Positions 1-10,373 of a DNA stretch of 64,000 nucleotides are shown piece by piece. Origin of the DNA: Phymatolithon calcareum (lineage: Eukaryota > Rhodophyta > Florideophyceae > Hapalidiales). The notes beneath the pieces were generated by a model. The model searched no databases. It had not been told where the DNA came from and saw nothing but the letters and a program-made list of their open reading frames with translations. The DNA lies in the NCBI GenBank assembly GCA_977006965.1, contig OZ345366.1:2170001-2234000 (forward strand). The letters are read 5' to 3'. The position numbers and the translations under genes were made by a program. Every line of letters starts with the position of its first letter. Positions within the stretch are counted from its first letter, which is position 1.

Positions 1-146
1 ATCTTCAAATACTTCTCCCACCGGCATGATATTGGGGGGTATAGTAGTTCAACGGCTGGGGGTATGATCGGATCACATCTTCTGATGCTCGCTCGTACAT
101 CATGATGACACGACAATGTCGCCAAAACATCAGAACGTGGCACATG
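1..146. repeat. Direct repeat, copy 1 of 2
   Basis: This stretch is repeated at 4484-4624 in the same orientation with only scattered substitutions, about 90% identical by eye. The shared block includes a run reading ACTTCTCCCACCGGCATGAT and ends near AACATCAGAACGTGGCA. The copy begins at the window edge, so the repeat may extend further left. The two copies bracket the ORF at 333-2057 and the LINE fragment. It is not recognised as a known element end. Confidence 0.8.
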
Positions 147-332
147 ATTCTGCACAATCACCAACCGATTGGGCGCTCTTCACGATGTTTCGCATCTCTT
201 GCAGGATAGAAATCTCGTGAAACAAAACATTCGCATATCATAAACTGTTTTGATCTTGGAGTTGACTCATGAAGCCCGAGCAGCTGCTGTGCCCACATCA
301 GCGGGGGAGGAAGGGCAGTAACAGGCTGCAAT

Positions 333-2057
333 ATGGATCCTGTGGAGATAACATCGCTTGCAGCAGAGGTCTCCCTTCTCTATTCGAAGTTGAACCCCTG
401 TTCAATCCGAGTTGTGCGCGTAATCAACCATCGCACTCTCGAAGTTCAGCCCAGCAACACACCGGTGTCGGAAACTTCGTTCTGGGAATCTGCAGTGAAT
501 GCCGATCTCTACATTCCGGATATTGCAACTCGGCGTGCCCGATACCATGAGTATCACCGATCGTTTGGATGTGATCGTGCTGTGCTCATGTTCGCAGCAA
601 CAGTGAAGGAGCTCGTTGACCAAGGTGTACCTCTCACACATCAGGGGAGACCTATCCTGAATATCTTAGTTCTAAACACAGAAAACATGGATGTGTCTGA
701 TCTGCTCAATCATTGTCTTCGCCTCCGGGACCACGCTTCGGGGACAGAAGTATCTGTATTGGCAACGTCCTCCGAACAAAAACGTGCCATGCTGTTCCCT
801 CCCTCCGTCCGACGCTCTTTTGGCTGGGGAGAAATTCCTAGTTGCGATAAAGAAGTTGAAAAGCAGCGCCGAATTCATTTCCAGCACTATGACGATACGG
901 TGCCACATTGGTGGCTTGCCGCTGTTGTTGATGGAAAACCAGTGAGACAGATGCTACATATTGACCTTTGTGGTCCCGCGTACGACGCTGACGCTATGGT
1001 TCCCTTGCGAGATACCTGGGTTCCTCTACAATGTTTCATGACGCCGGAGCTTGAAATAGAGAAGCATGTCAGCTTGAGTCACAAATTTATGTTACATCCT
1101 GTTGTCTGCAACGTGAAGAGATCGTGCTTTCAGGCAATGCACGTGCGCCACCTGCGTTGCTTCACCTGGCCGGATTCTTCCAGTGTCTCAATTACTGCAT
1201 TAGACAAGTTTCTAGATCGGAGAAGCGACGATTTGGACAGCAGATTCTATTCCTTGCTGGAAACGCTACGTCACAGCATTCTTCTCGAAGTCAAGCAAGG
1301 AACAGAAGTGCGCGTTAGAGGCATTCAAACGAGAAAAGAACTAAATGGTCGATGCGGTTGGATACAGTCAGGTTCAATCGCGTCTCGCCCAGGGTCGAAT
1401 CGGATTCCCGTTCTCGTTCGTGGACTGGAGCACCCCAATCTCTTAAAGCCTGGTTGCATCCGCCTAAGTATTTCCAGAAAGCAATACCTAACTCACGCGG
1501 AAATGGTCCGCAAATTTGGTACTGCCCGGACAGCAGGTCCTGCTACTGCGTTGCAGGGCAGACATAGTACATCACCAAAGCAGGAGGCTGTCAGAGAAGA
1601 TATATTTGAATTTGCCAAACGTGATGCAGACGTGAGAAAAGTTGTGGCAGCAATGACCACTGGAAAAATGAAGTTCTCCAGTTACGGTGATCAAGCGTTC
1701 AAGCGTGGAGTGCAAAAGCTGTTACCCACCTTCCAAGCTTTGGACCAGAGCTTATTTTCGCAACTGTCCCAACAGCTCGAGCTTGCAGAACATCCAAAGT
1801 CTCTACAAGCTATCAACCTTATCAAGCTATTGCAGTCCACCAAGCAACGCGCTCTACAGCAGGGGCCTCGATCTGGTGTCAGGGATGCATCTGCTCATGG
1901 TGCCATTAATATTGCGGAGGGATCTGAATTAGCAGAGATATTCAACAAAGTGGCAAACAAGATTAGGGCCGACGAAGGACTTATGTACGTATTTGATCAA
2001 CTTGACATCTTAGGTTTATTCAATAACCCTGCGAATCAGACCCTTTTCGGAGAGTAG
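333..2057 (+). CDS. Hypothetical protein, 574 aa, with an SH3-like ELNGR motif
   Basis: This is a single uninterrupted ORF of 574 codons, far longer than chance in this region. I do not recognise a family for the whole protein. Around residues 325-385 it carries the pattern VRVRGIQ-x-RKELNGRCG, followed by a hydrophobic strand and LLKPGCIRLS. This resembles the short SH3-like module (PELNGxxG ... VxL...VxLKPxNL) that recurs in many algal proteins, often beside MYND fingers. No MYND cysteines are visible here. The N-terminal half has mixed hydrophobic and charged segments without signal peptide or membrane helices. The C-terminal 150 residues look mainly helical. The first ATG at 333 was chosen because no earlier in-frame ATG exists. 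It lies between two copies of a direct repeat and just upstream of LINE remains, so it may be lineage-specific or element-borne. Confidence 0.6.
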   Translation: MDPVEITSLAAEVSLLYSKLNPCSIRVVRVINHRTLEVQPSNTPVSETSFWESAVNADLYIPDIATRRARYHEYHRSFGCDRAVLMFAATVKELVDQGVPLTHQGRPILNILVLNTENMDVSDLLNHCLRLRDHASGTEVSVLATSSEQKRAMLFPPSVRRSFGWGEIPSCDKEVEKQRRIHFQHYDDTVPHWWLAAVVDGKPVRQMLHIDLCGPAYDADAMVPLRDTWVPLQCFMTPELEIEKHVSLSHKFMLHPVVCNVKRSCFQAMHVRHLRCFTWPDSSSVSITALDKFLDRRSDDLDSRFYSLLETLRHSILLEVKQGTEVRVRGIQTRKELNGRCGWIQSGSIASRPGSNRIPVLVRGLEHPNLLKPGCIRLSISRKQYLTHAEMVRKFGTARTAGPATALQGRHSTSPKQEAVREDIFEFAKRDADVRKVVAAMTTGKMKFSSYGDQAFKRGVQKLLPTFQALDQSLFSQLSQQLELAEHPKSLQAINLIKLLQSTKQRALQQGPRSGVRDASAHGAINIAEGSELAEIFNKVANKIRADEGLMYVFDQLDILGLFNNPANQTLFGE

Positions 2058-2429
2058 ACGTGTAGTAGAATGTCAAATTACTGGGACCGAGTTCCTACGA
2101 GCCGCTTCAATAGCAAGCCATCCAAATCGCTTTTACCTTATCATGACGAGCAGCATTCTCCTCAAAAAATGTCGAGTCGAAGGCTAGTCATTGCGATATG
2201 CAGAGTCCCATTACGCGTTCCACTTTTCTCGTTGGAAATCGCCTGTTTGGCGCCATTGCAAGATTCTGTTATTCGAGAGTTCCCCTTACATGGTGTTAAC
2301 GGTACTTGAAGAGCATCCCAAGAACAAGATATTCACTTGCTCAATTCATAAGGTCATGCTCCTGTGCTAGTTTTGTATTGAAGATTTTTAAATCCTCGAA
2401 ACAAAAAAAACATATTATAGTCTTCAACT

Positions 2430-3480
2430 GAGCAATCGCCTCGGGCGATAGAGCATTGCGTCCATGTCCAATGGGCTGTTACTATGCTCCCATCGCTACA
2501 GCCGAAGCCTTCCCCACGGTCGATATAAACGTCTCAGACAACCCTGCGCAACTGTTCGCGGATGATGTTCAGCTTCAAGTGAAGACCGGATAAGGAATAC
2601 AGAAATTTGTTGATGTCTGACCATCTGGGCAAGTGTATATGGCATGAAATGGAACACAAAACCGGGAAGAAACCAGGTTCCTTAAGAAAAATGGGCTTCA
2701 GAAGCACAAGTTGTACTTGGCGGGACGGATGCTCTCGTATCTTGGGGTAAGCATGAATGGCAAGGGTTCACAGGTGAAACGGGTATAGCAATAGCTCGAA
2801 ATGTCGTAGGATGCATACACTAGCTTCAGGAGCTTGGAGTTAATGTTCGAGCAGTCAAACCGGAAACATGTATCTAATAGTCCTGAAATACGAGTATGCA
2901 CTACACATGACTCCAATGACAAATCAATTGCTCTCGACAGTCGAGTCCGCAGAGGGCTTGTTGCACAAGAATGTGTTCGGAACATATGCCGTGCACCGCC
3001 GGGACCGAATGCGAGTTAATTAGCAAAAAGGGCTATTTGCGAATCAAGCCTATTAGATTATCAGAAGGTACCTCTGACACTCGAGGCAACGAGATCTATC
3101 ATTAGGCCGTCCTTACGAGCCTAAACTGTCGCCATTCCGACACTGCCCCGAGAGCTGCCCATATCGCACAGATGGGCAGAGGGGATCTCACACCAGCTGA
3201 TTGGAGACTGTACCCCCATGTTGGTCTTGTTTAGGCATGGAGACACAATGTCGTACGACCCAATGTGCAAAACCTGTAACTCTGGTTGCAAAGAAACTGC
3301 CGAGCACCTGATTTTAAGGTGTTCCGTCTCCAGACGTAAGTTTATTGGTAGAGCGGGTAATAAAACCGTAGAAGCGCTATGCCGTGAGAGAACCTTAGCT
3401 ATACTCAAATTTCTGAACAATGAGATGCACCTTCAGCGTGAGGGATCTTTCCGCAATAAAGAAAGAAAGAAAGAATGCGA
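2430..3480 (+). mobile_element. LINE (non-LTR retrotransposon) fragment, C-terminal reverse transcriptase to 3' end
   Basis: This is a degraded LINE reading left to right in several frames. The reverse-transcriptase active-site box FADD, in the context NPAQLFADDVQLQVK, is encoded at about 2541-2585. A YLGVSMNGKG thumb motif follows at about 2730-2760. At 3260-3330 lies the typical C-terminal zinc knuckle, CxxC followed by ETAEHLILRC. The element ends in an (AAAG)n run at about 3446-3475, a common LINE 3' tail. Frameshifts and stops separate these parts, so it cannot code. The same 3' end recurs on the minus strand at 27.9-28.05 kb and 28.4-28.6 kb. Confidence 0.75.
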
Positions 3481-4059
3481 GTTGTGTGCCGCCTAGAACC
3501 ACCAAAGGTGAGGATACGATATCAAACGGAACGGTTTGCCTAACGCCTGGTAAGACATAAAAAGCGCCTTGAAGAAACAGAAGCGTACTCTTGAAGAGAT
3601 GAAGACGTAAGGGAAGAAACGAAGGATAATCCAAGAAATGTAAAGACTTGCGAAAGTCCTTCAGAAAGCGGAGGAGGGATCTGGAACGAAGAAGACGAGT
3701 AGAGAGTGGAAATAATTAAGGTCTTGTAAGGACCCGTTAAGTCTTCATTCTCAGAAGACTTCTCGGAAAGTTAGATTACCCAAGTCTAACCAATCAACTC
3801 GCCACACTCAGAGTAGATTTTACTACAAGAATCTCCCAAGCAACTGCAGCGCACCAGGAAGGGAACAAAAACTCAATAGTGGAGACACTTGCCATCACCA
3901 CGCGCACACGTTTTCTTATAAGCGAACCCCGCCCAGACGGCTTTACTGTGCGGGGTGCCGTCCAGTGTTCTGCCTCGACACAATTAACGATGTTACGACA
4001 ATCGCTTTCGGTACAGTATGGGAAAAGGACTAAGAAGGCAGATCAGTGAAGATTCCTAT

Positions 4060-4345
4060 TGCAGACAATTAGACAGAGACCCTTTTTATAAGAGAACGAG
4101 AAGGTTAACAACCTAAGTTTGATATTTAATCGAGCACCCCTTTGGAGAAGATCAGTATTGGGTGCCTACTTTGGGATTACCGAGGTGATCGAACTAATTG
4201 CGTTAAAGGGTACTCTAGCTTCGACGAAGACGGGCACTGAATGCACAACAAATACGGATCCAGAACGTTTGCGTTTCCAGAGGACTTTGCAAGAGCTGCC
4301 CGTTACTCCAAGGTGAGGCTTTGAGAGTGTTCAAAATAAAATGAT
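4060..4345 (+). repeat. Dispersed repeat family X, copy 1
   Basis: This copy contains the conserved coding stretch FNRAPLWRRSVLGAYFG, then a VIELIAL motif, and ends in a conserved non-coding 3' part (GCCCGTTACTC ... AAAATAAAATGATCACATATC). Other copies lie at 29490-29695, 55666-56880 (interrupted by SINEs) and 57090-57545. Conservation is at protein level, so the family probably descends from the C-terminus plus 3' UTR of a retrotransposon ORF. I do not recognise the domain. Confidence 0.65.
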
Positions 4346-4483
4346 CACATATCGCAAATATCCCCATCGCTACACGGCCACGCCTTAGTCCTCAACCAAT
4401 AGCTAACATGTGGTTGATTTCATCCGAGAATACTCAGTTTTCTTCCACGAAGCGCGAGATAACCTGGGATGTTTACAATCAAA

Positions 4484-4624
4484 TCCACAAATACTTCTCC
4501 CACCGGCATGATATTCGGGGGTACAGTAGTTCAACGGCTGGGGGTATGATCGGTTCAAGTCTTCTGGTGCTCGCTCGTACATCATGATGACACGACAATG
4601 TCGCTAAAACATCAGAACGTGGCA
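4484..4624. repeat. Direct repeat, copy 2 of 2
   Basis: Second copy of the repeat at 1-146, same strand. It is followed by unrelated sequence (GGCAAAAAAACTTTC here, GGCACATGATTCTG after the first copy), which marks the right boundary of the homologous block. Confidence 0.8.
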
Positions 4625-5081
4625 AAAAAACTTTCTTCTCTCACGATATACGACGTGAAGCAAAGCAAGACATGCATGCGTCAATTCAAATCTATGTAAC
4701 TCTACAGAAGGAGGGAACGGGAGGCCGAGTCGAAATCCACATGGCCTTGAGGTGCCAGTGGGTACTTGCCTTATAAAAAAACTTGAAAAAGGTTTACAGG
4801 GCTGTCGCCGCTAGACTCCTCGTCATCATGATTCTGCTCTGCTCCTGTTGTTGCTGCTACTGCAAATAAGCGCTGAATTCACGGGTCTTGCAGGAATGAT
4901 TCAATTTGGCGAATCAGTCAATAGTGGTTGCACGTCCAACTCTGTCTCGGCAACGCGTCTATTTGTCGAATCAATCAAATCTCGACACATGTTTACAACA
5001 GTGTGTTTAATGCCTTCCTGACGGACACTAATTACCAACAAAAGGAATCATCGCAAGAGATGACGGAATATGTTCGAGAGC

Positions 5082-5158
5082 GCCGTACAGAGCGCTTTTC
5101 TTGGGTGTTATGCATGATGATCATGCATAACAATCAAGAGAAGCGCTCTGTATACTAC
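5082..5158. repeat. Long hairpin (inverted repeat, about 36-bp arms)
   Basis: The left arm, starting GTACAGAGCGCTT, is complementary to the right arm, ending AAGCGCTCTGTATAC. The axis is in TGCATGATGATCATGCA. A few mismatches interrupt the stem. A second small palindrome made of ATC/GAT steps lies at about 5262-5288. The form matches the other hairpins in this window. Confidence 0.75.
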
Positions 5159-5339
5159 GGGCACCGCATGGCAGCAGTCTATACAGTAATAGAGATATTT
5201 AATATTTGCGGACTACAGTACCGTACAGTTCATTAGATTCCCGGTCAGGTCTCTCAATTGTATCATGATGATGATCATCATCATCATGTGCAGAGCGTAA
5301 CCCACTAATGTACCGTTACACCCGGTTTTGCAATAGGAG

Positions 5340-5865
5340 ATTCACTCGGATCGCGATACTTATGATGCTCATAGTAGGTGATCTGCCGGGCCGTAAGGGA
5401 ATCGTGTCTCTCGTGTATCTATGCGCTGTTTTCTCGCTTCGCTGGTAGTATTTAAGATAGTTAGTTCGTTCATCTGAATAATGGAAGGTGAGAGATCTTC
5501 GAATTTCTGCTCGACTGCTCGGATGGCGCACGCTCAAGCTCGCCTTCACGTCCATTCGACCATGCGGAATTGAAATTCTCCCACCCCTTCTTGATCGCAA
5601 CCGTTTCGCCGCACAAGCCAGTGCGATGACAACGGCGCTCAAGGTCCCCTTTCCCCTTTTCGTGCGTCTGTCTCAAAGTCGTCGACCCAGCCAAGGTCGC
5701 CGCCGGAGGGCGACGCCGACATCTTCACGCTTATTCTGTCTGTTTGTCTTCTTGGGGGTTTTGTTTGCTTGTCTCTCTTTCCTCCGTTTGTGCTCTCCCG
5801 GTCCTTTTCTCTCCGGGTCTTCACTGACCCTTGTGGCGTCGTGTTCCTGTGCGCCTAGCGCTACA
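5340..5865 (+). repeat. LTR-like repeat family, copy A (truncated)
   Basis: Homologous to copies B (51106-51927, +) and C (58062-59103, -). Shared landmarks in order are GTAGGTGATCTG, CTCTCGTGT, a TATA-like box before TAGTTAGTT, a Pro/Arg-rich pyrimidine tract and the terminal CTAGCGCTACA. The 5' part is diverged compared with B and C. No paired LTR, primer-binding site or polymerase gene was found next to it, so it is best read as a solo LTR or LTR-like dispersed repeat. Confidence 0.6.
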
Positions 5866-6350
5866 GCCATCGGCACGAGTCACCAAAGGCGTAGTGCAGA
5901 AGAAGAGCTACGTGTGTTCGTTGCCGAAAACAAGCCGCACTGGTAGGGAAAAAACAACGAGACAGGCGATAGCCATTGCACTATCAATTCCATTGTTTGC
6001 GATGCGAATTTAGCCGCCATTGTCGCCTTTTATGGAACTAAGCAACTGTACGGGCTACCCCGTTCCCTGTATCTCCAACAAAAGCGATTTATAATTTTCT
6101 TTTAGTAATAATAAAAGCAAGCCACGGTCAGCCATCAAAAGATGTTTACCAGACGATGCTGACAGCCGCGATTATAGGGTCGGCTGCTTATGGGCAAGAC
6201 ACGAACGCCATCTGCAGCGTCCACTCGCCGGACATTGCTCCGAAGGAAAAAGGATAGCGGTGTTGGCGCCAGATGGTTAATGTTAAACTAGTTCCAGAAG
6301 GTTTTAACTTGTTTAGGATAGTACTCCGTATGTCAGTAAATAGTGCAGAA

Positions 6351-7568
6351 CTATGCACCAAAGTCAAGCCCCCATTGCTCGTACTGGCGCGCATCATCCT
6401 TCCATTTTTGGCGAACTTTAACTCTCAACATGAGATGCACTTCCTCGCCCAAGATTTCCTTCAGTTCTGACCTCGCCGACATTCCGATTTTCTTCACCAT
6501 CGCCCCGCCTTGACCTGTCACGATTTTCAACTGACTGTCCCGTCTCACGAAAATGTCCTGCGTGATTCGAATGGACCCATTCTTCTCATTCTCCTTATAA
6601 CTTGTCGTCTCTACAGCCACTTCATATGGCAATTCATTCTTCAGGCACATAAAGAGCTTCTCACGCGTCACCTCTGCAGCGATAAGTCGTGCGCTCATAT
6701 CCGTCACGTCGTCGTCGGGGTACATCCATGGCCCCACAGGCATACGTTGCACAATCCAATTCGTAAATTCCGACACACCGTCTCCGTGAAGCGCTGAAAT
6801 CGGGAACACCGAAACATCGTCCCCGAGGGTATATTCCGCCAGCACGTCTTTGACCTTTCCAACGACATCGGGGCGCTCGGCAAGAGGAATTGTGTCGATT
6901 TTGTTCGCGAGGATGCATAGTTGGTCGATACGACCACGTTCCCGCTTTTTTGACACCCCGTCCAGAACAATGTCCACGGTGCTGGACACAAACAGCGAAT
7001 CGAGACGCAACTTACGACCAACAAAATACATTTCCGCAACATCAAGAACGACCGTCACTGTGTCGCCCTCGTTCCCGGAGCCCCACGCAGACTTGACCAT
7101 GGCGCGATCGAGACGTCCTTTGGTAGGGAATATGCCGGGAGTGTCTAGATATGCCACCTGCGTTCGGTCGTACATGACGATACCTGCAATACGACAGCGC
7201 GTCGTTTGCACCTTTGGCGTGACGATGGCAACCTTGGAGCCGACAAGTCGGTTAAGCAGAGTAGATTTGCCTGAATTGGATGGACCTATTAGAGAGGCGA
7301 AACCGAACTTTTTCCCGCCATCAATGTCCTTCGCGGGAGAATTGTCGTCTGCGACTGGAACAGACCCTCCATTGCTCGTTTGCACGGGTGCGGGGGCACT
7401 TGCGGATGGAGCTCGATGTAGGGGACGGGGGCGAAACTGAGTACAGATTTGCGTCCTAGGGCGCAGAAGAAAATTCGTCTGAAGCGCAGGCGTGCAATGC
7501 GAAAATGATGGTAGGCAGAAGCGACCTTGGTCCGCCATGGCCGATGCGAAGTCAGACAACATGAACAA
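6351..7568 (-). CDS. ERA: Era-like GTPase with C-terminal KH domain, probably organellar
   Basis: Era GTPases bind the 3' end of small-subunit rRNA and act in ribosome assembly. In this 405-aa protein, residues 1-85 are a Ser/Pro/Arg-rich extension that looks like an organelle transit peptide. The G1 loop GPSNSGKS is at 95-102, the switch Thr near 122, G3 DTPG at 142-145, G4 NKID at 222-225 and G5 SAL at 258-260. A KH domain with the signature IVTGQGGAMVKKIG follows at about 335-398. All nucleotide-binding motifs are intact. The G3-G4 spacing is about 80 residues, some 20 more than in bacterial Era, because of a charged insert ending KKRERGR. Internal ATGs (codons 3 and 11) are possible starts. 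Plastid or mitochondrial targeting cannot be decided from sequence alone. Single exon. Confidence 0.92.
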   Translation of the reverse strand: MFMLSDFASAMADQGRFCLPSFSHCTPALQTNFLLRPRTQICTQFRPRPLHRAPSASAPAPVQTSNGGSVPVADDNSPAKDIDGGKKFGFASLIGPSNSGKSTLLNRLVGSKVAIVTPKVQTTRCRIAGIVMYDRTQVAYLDTPGIFPTKGRLDRAMVKSAWGSGNEGDTVTVVLDVAEMYFVGRKLRLDSLFVSSTVDIVLDGVSKKRERGRIDQLCILANKIDTIPLAERPDVVGKVKDVLAEYTLGDDVSVFPISALHGDGVSEFTNWIVQRMPVGPWMYPDDDVTDMSARLIAAEVTREKLFMCLKNELPYEVAVETTSYKENEKNGSIRITQDIFVRRDSQLKIVTGQGGAMVKKIGMSARSELKEILGEEVHLMLRVKVRQKWKDDARQYEQWGLDFGA

Positions 7569-8039
7569 AACACTGTCGTGAGCTCAAATTCAACCTTAAT
7601 TATATTTTGACGATGACAATTATGTCAGAAATAGGGCTAAATTCAAAAAAATGTCCATAAAACCTGTTTTTATGTTTTGTCGATTGCTGTGTTCATTTCT
7701 GCCGGATTTCTGTAGCCATTGGAAGCTGCAGGAGCTCAATGCCCTCAAAATAGATGATCGCAGTCCTACGGGTAGAGGACTAAAAATGAAAAGGTACCCT
7801 GGTTTTGAAGCTACCATATCAGCTCGGATCGTTGACTCTAAATAAGTCTCGCAGAGTCTGAGTCGTAGGGCAAACAGGCTTCAAAATGAAATTGACGCTC
7901 GATGAGCAGATTTCGCAATCAACTAGTTTTCAGGACCTTCTCTTTTATTCCGGAAATGGCTTAGATTGCACTCCTGAAGTTGATCAACGGAGCATATTTT
8001 CTTGTTTAGCAATTTTGATAACCTCAGCGGGGCTCTAAT

Positions 8040-8690
8040 GGTACATCTACTTCACCGCTAAAGTGCCGACTCGTCTGATAAACTGTCTTCTCGATCGTCG
8101 GTTTAATAACCGATTGAGCGTCGTACATGGTGAGAAGGTTCGATGCGCCAGGAGACATGACTCCGAGATGCCCCGCCTCGAAACGTCATCGTCTATATAA
8201 TTTTTACGCAGACAACAAATGCTCGGCGCCACATCCTTTCTAGGTTCTCGTCTGTCACTATGGATTTCTCAAGAATATTCCGCAGGCTCCGTACATGTTA
8301 ACTAACCATCATTGGCTGTTTGTTGAGCCTGTGGATATTATTCGTGAACCCACGAATGGCGCTTCGCTCTGTTGGAGGCTCAATATTTCCTCGAAAGCAT
8401 AAACTGCAAAATAGGACATAGCGTCGTAGAAGGCTCTAATCGCTCCGCAGTGCACGGACACAGTAAAACAGAATACCTGAATCACTGACTCTTCCGAGAC
8501 CCTTCTGTCCAAATTTTTTCGCCGAATATGGTCCCGTCTATTACGTGGGGGCTTGGTTGTTGAGCATGCAAGTCTATCCACGTTCGCGATCTGAGAGCCC
8601 TTCGAGCACAATATTCCCTCAAGTGTTCACACTGTGGAGCGGCAATGGACCTAAAAAGTGCTTCATCGACGGTAGAATCATTTCTCACCG
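8040..8690 (-). pseudogene. Possible LINE RNase H domain relic
   Basis: On the minus strand, broken segments resemble the RNase H domain of the LINE at 29.7-30.0 kb: WTEGSRK near 8500-8520 and, further on, SRRGISESCLLAH near 8150-8180. The latter aligns with ARRGITESSLVAH of the better-preserved copy. Stops and frameshifts lie between them. The rest of 7575-9095 shows no recognisable gene. Confidence 0.35.
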
Positions 8691-9099
8691 GGGCATTTGC
8701 AACGGGTATCCTACTCGACTGGGAAAAAGGACGTCCGAAAACTGAGAAGATGTATCGTTTGGAAACTGTTTTGCAGGAGAGGATCTGTCACTGACGCAGA
8801 TTAAGTAGAACATAAACTGATGGTCCCTTCCACATAGCCATTTCGAACTGGATTGCAATACCATGATACTTTCTACCTCAATTGACTACAAGTATTCCGG
8901 TTCTTTTCCTTTTAAATAAGTTGCGCTCGAATCCAGAGGTGTGGAATTGCACCAGCCTTTTCACATTGTGAACTGTTCACCTCTAGTTCGATTAGGTACC
9001 ACATGTAACATTGGTATTGACGCGCGACATAATGTCCAAGAGGTTCAGCCACCCTAAAATGCCGAACCTTACGCATACATTTATCTTCAGACCTCAAAT

Positions 9100-10331
9100 T
9101 TAATCCTCTTCCTCTTCCTTCTTCTTTTTTGCAGGATTTTGAAGTTGTCCTTCCTCTTCATAGTCCTCTTCCTCTTCATCTTCCTCTTCCTCTTCATCAT
9201 CCTCTTCATCGTCCTCTTCATCATCCTCTTCATATTCCTCTTCATATTCCACTTCATCGTCCTCTTCATATTCTTCATTATCTTCTTCATTATCTTCTTC
9301 ACCCTCTTCTTCATTCTCATCGTCTTCCGTCCAAAAAAATCTCGTTGTGCCCATCATACCATCAAACAAGTGCTGCGGGTTCGACGGCGTATTCCAATTG
9401 GCGTCGCAGTAATCGTTACAAACATGATTCGCAAAAAAGTTGGAGATTCCGTCCTCTCCAAAATCCGTAGCCCCGTATGACTCATCGCGAGACAAAATTG
9501 CTGGGTCCGAAAGAACTGCACCTTCGTCGGTGAAACCGCCCTGAATGTCGCATAGCACCAACTGACCGCCCGTCTTATGGTAGGAGTAGTGCGACAGTGC
9601 CTGCATCGCCTCGCCCCAGTCCGTGGAGTCATCATACCAGCCACTGTTCGTGTTCCCTGTGTTATAAAAAGTGATGCGAAGGGTTAGATCAATGCCTAAA
9701 TCTGAAAATGAGGTTGTGAAGTATATGCAAACACATACACTTATCGTAGTCCTCAATGTATGGCTCTTGCAGATAGAAAACACCGGCTAGCACAGAGTCC
9801 TCGCCGAACTCACATACCTCCGGAATATTGACACGAATATGCGTGTCGACAATGCCTTCCGAGTTGAACTCGCGTACGATCTGCAACGCCTTTACGGCGC
9901 AGCGGATATCATCGCGGTACTCGTCTTCCGACATACTGTAGCCGCTTTTAAGCCACTTGGCAACGCAGGGTTCGCCTTCTCGAGGTCCGGAGACGTACTC
10001 GCCGAGGGCAACCAAGCGAAATCCCCCTTCCTCGAAAGGTTCTTCTAGCGCTTCGTCACTGCCGATTCAGCACCGCACAAGACAAAGTGAACAGAAGTTA
10101 GAACGAAGCCTGACAGTCACACCTGGAGTCGAACGGAAGAGGAGAAACTCACTCAAAGAAAGCATCAGACTCGTTGCTATCTCGTTCCGTGGGAAGTGCA
10201 TCGTCGTCCGAAGAGATACCCGCGATGCAATCCATGCAACGCGCGACACCAACACCCTTGCGCCACTGCCGTCTACTGAACTCAGAGCGTCCCTTCGCTT
10301 GCCAGCATTCTGCGCAAGCACGAGACGCCAT
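9100..10331 (-). CDS. Alpha-kinase with N-terminal zinc ribbon and poly-acidic C-terminus (3 exons)
   Basis: Atypical Ser/Thr kinase of the alpha-kinase (MHCK/eEF2K/TRPM7) family, modelled as exons 10331-10153, 10058-9739 and 9656-9100. The introns of 94 and 82 bp have donors GTGAGT and GTATGT and acceptors GCAG and ACAG. The model restores one 351-aa frame. Residues 6-35 form a CxxC-x22-CxxC zinc ribbon with a FSRRQWRKG core. Kinase landmarks are Lys94 in CVAKW, EPYIEDYDKWN at about 158-168, Asp203 and Gln205 in CDIQGG, Asp217 in LSDPAI, and FGEDGISNFF. Zinc ligands His189, His244, Cys246 and Cys250 have the TRPM7 spacing. All catalytic positions I can check are present. The last about 75 residues are almost only Glu and Asp, then a Lys cluster and a final Glu run. 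Splice sites are inferred. The substrate is unknown. Confidence 0.85.
9103..9330. repeat. Polypyrimidine/polypurine tract inside alpha-kinase exon 3
   Basis: About 230 bp of nearly pure CTT/CCT/CAT on the plus strand encode the Glu/Asp tail on the minus strand. Such tracts expand and contract readily by slippage, so the tail length is likely polymorphic or prone to assembly error. Confidence 0.85.
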
Positions 10332-10373
10332 GTTTCGCGTCCTTCGCAATTCGTTAGGTATGGCTTTACCTAG

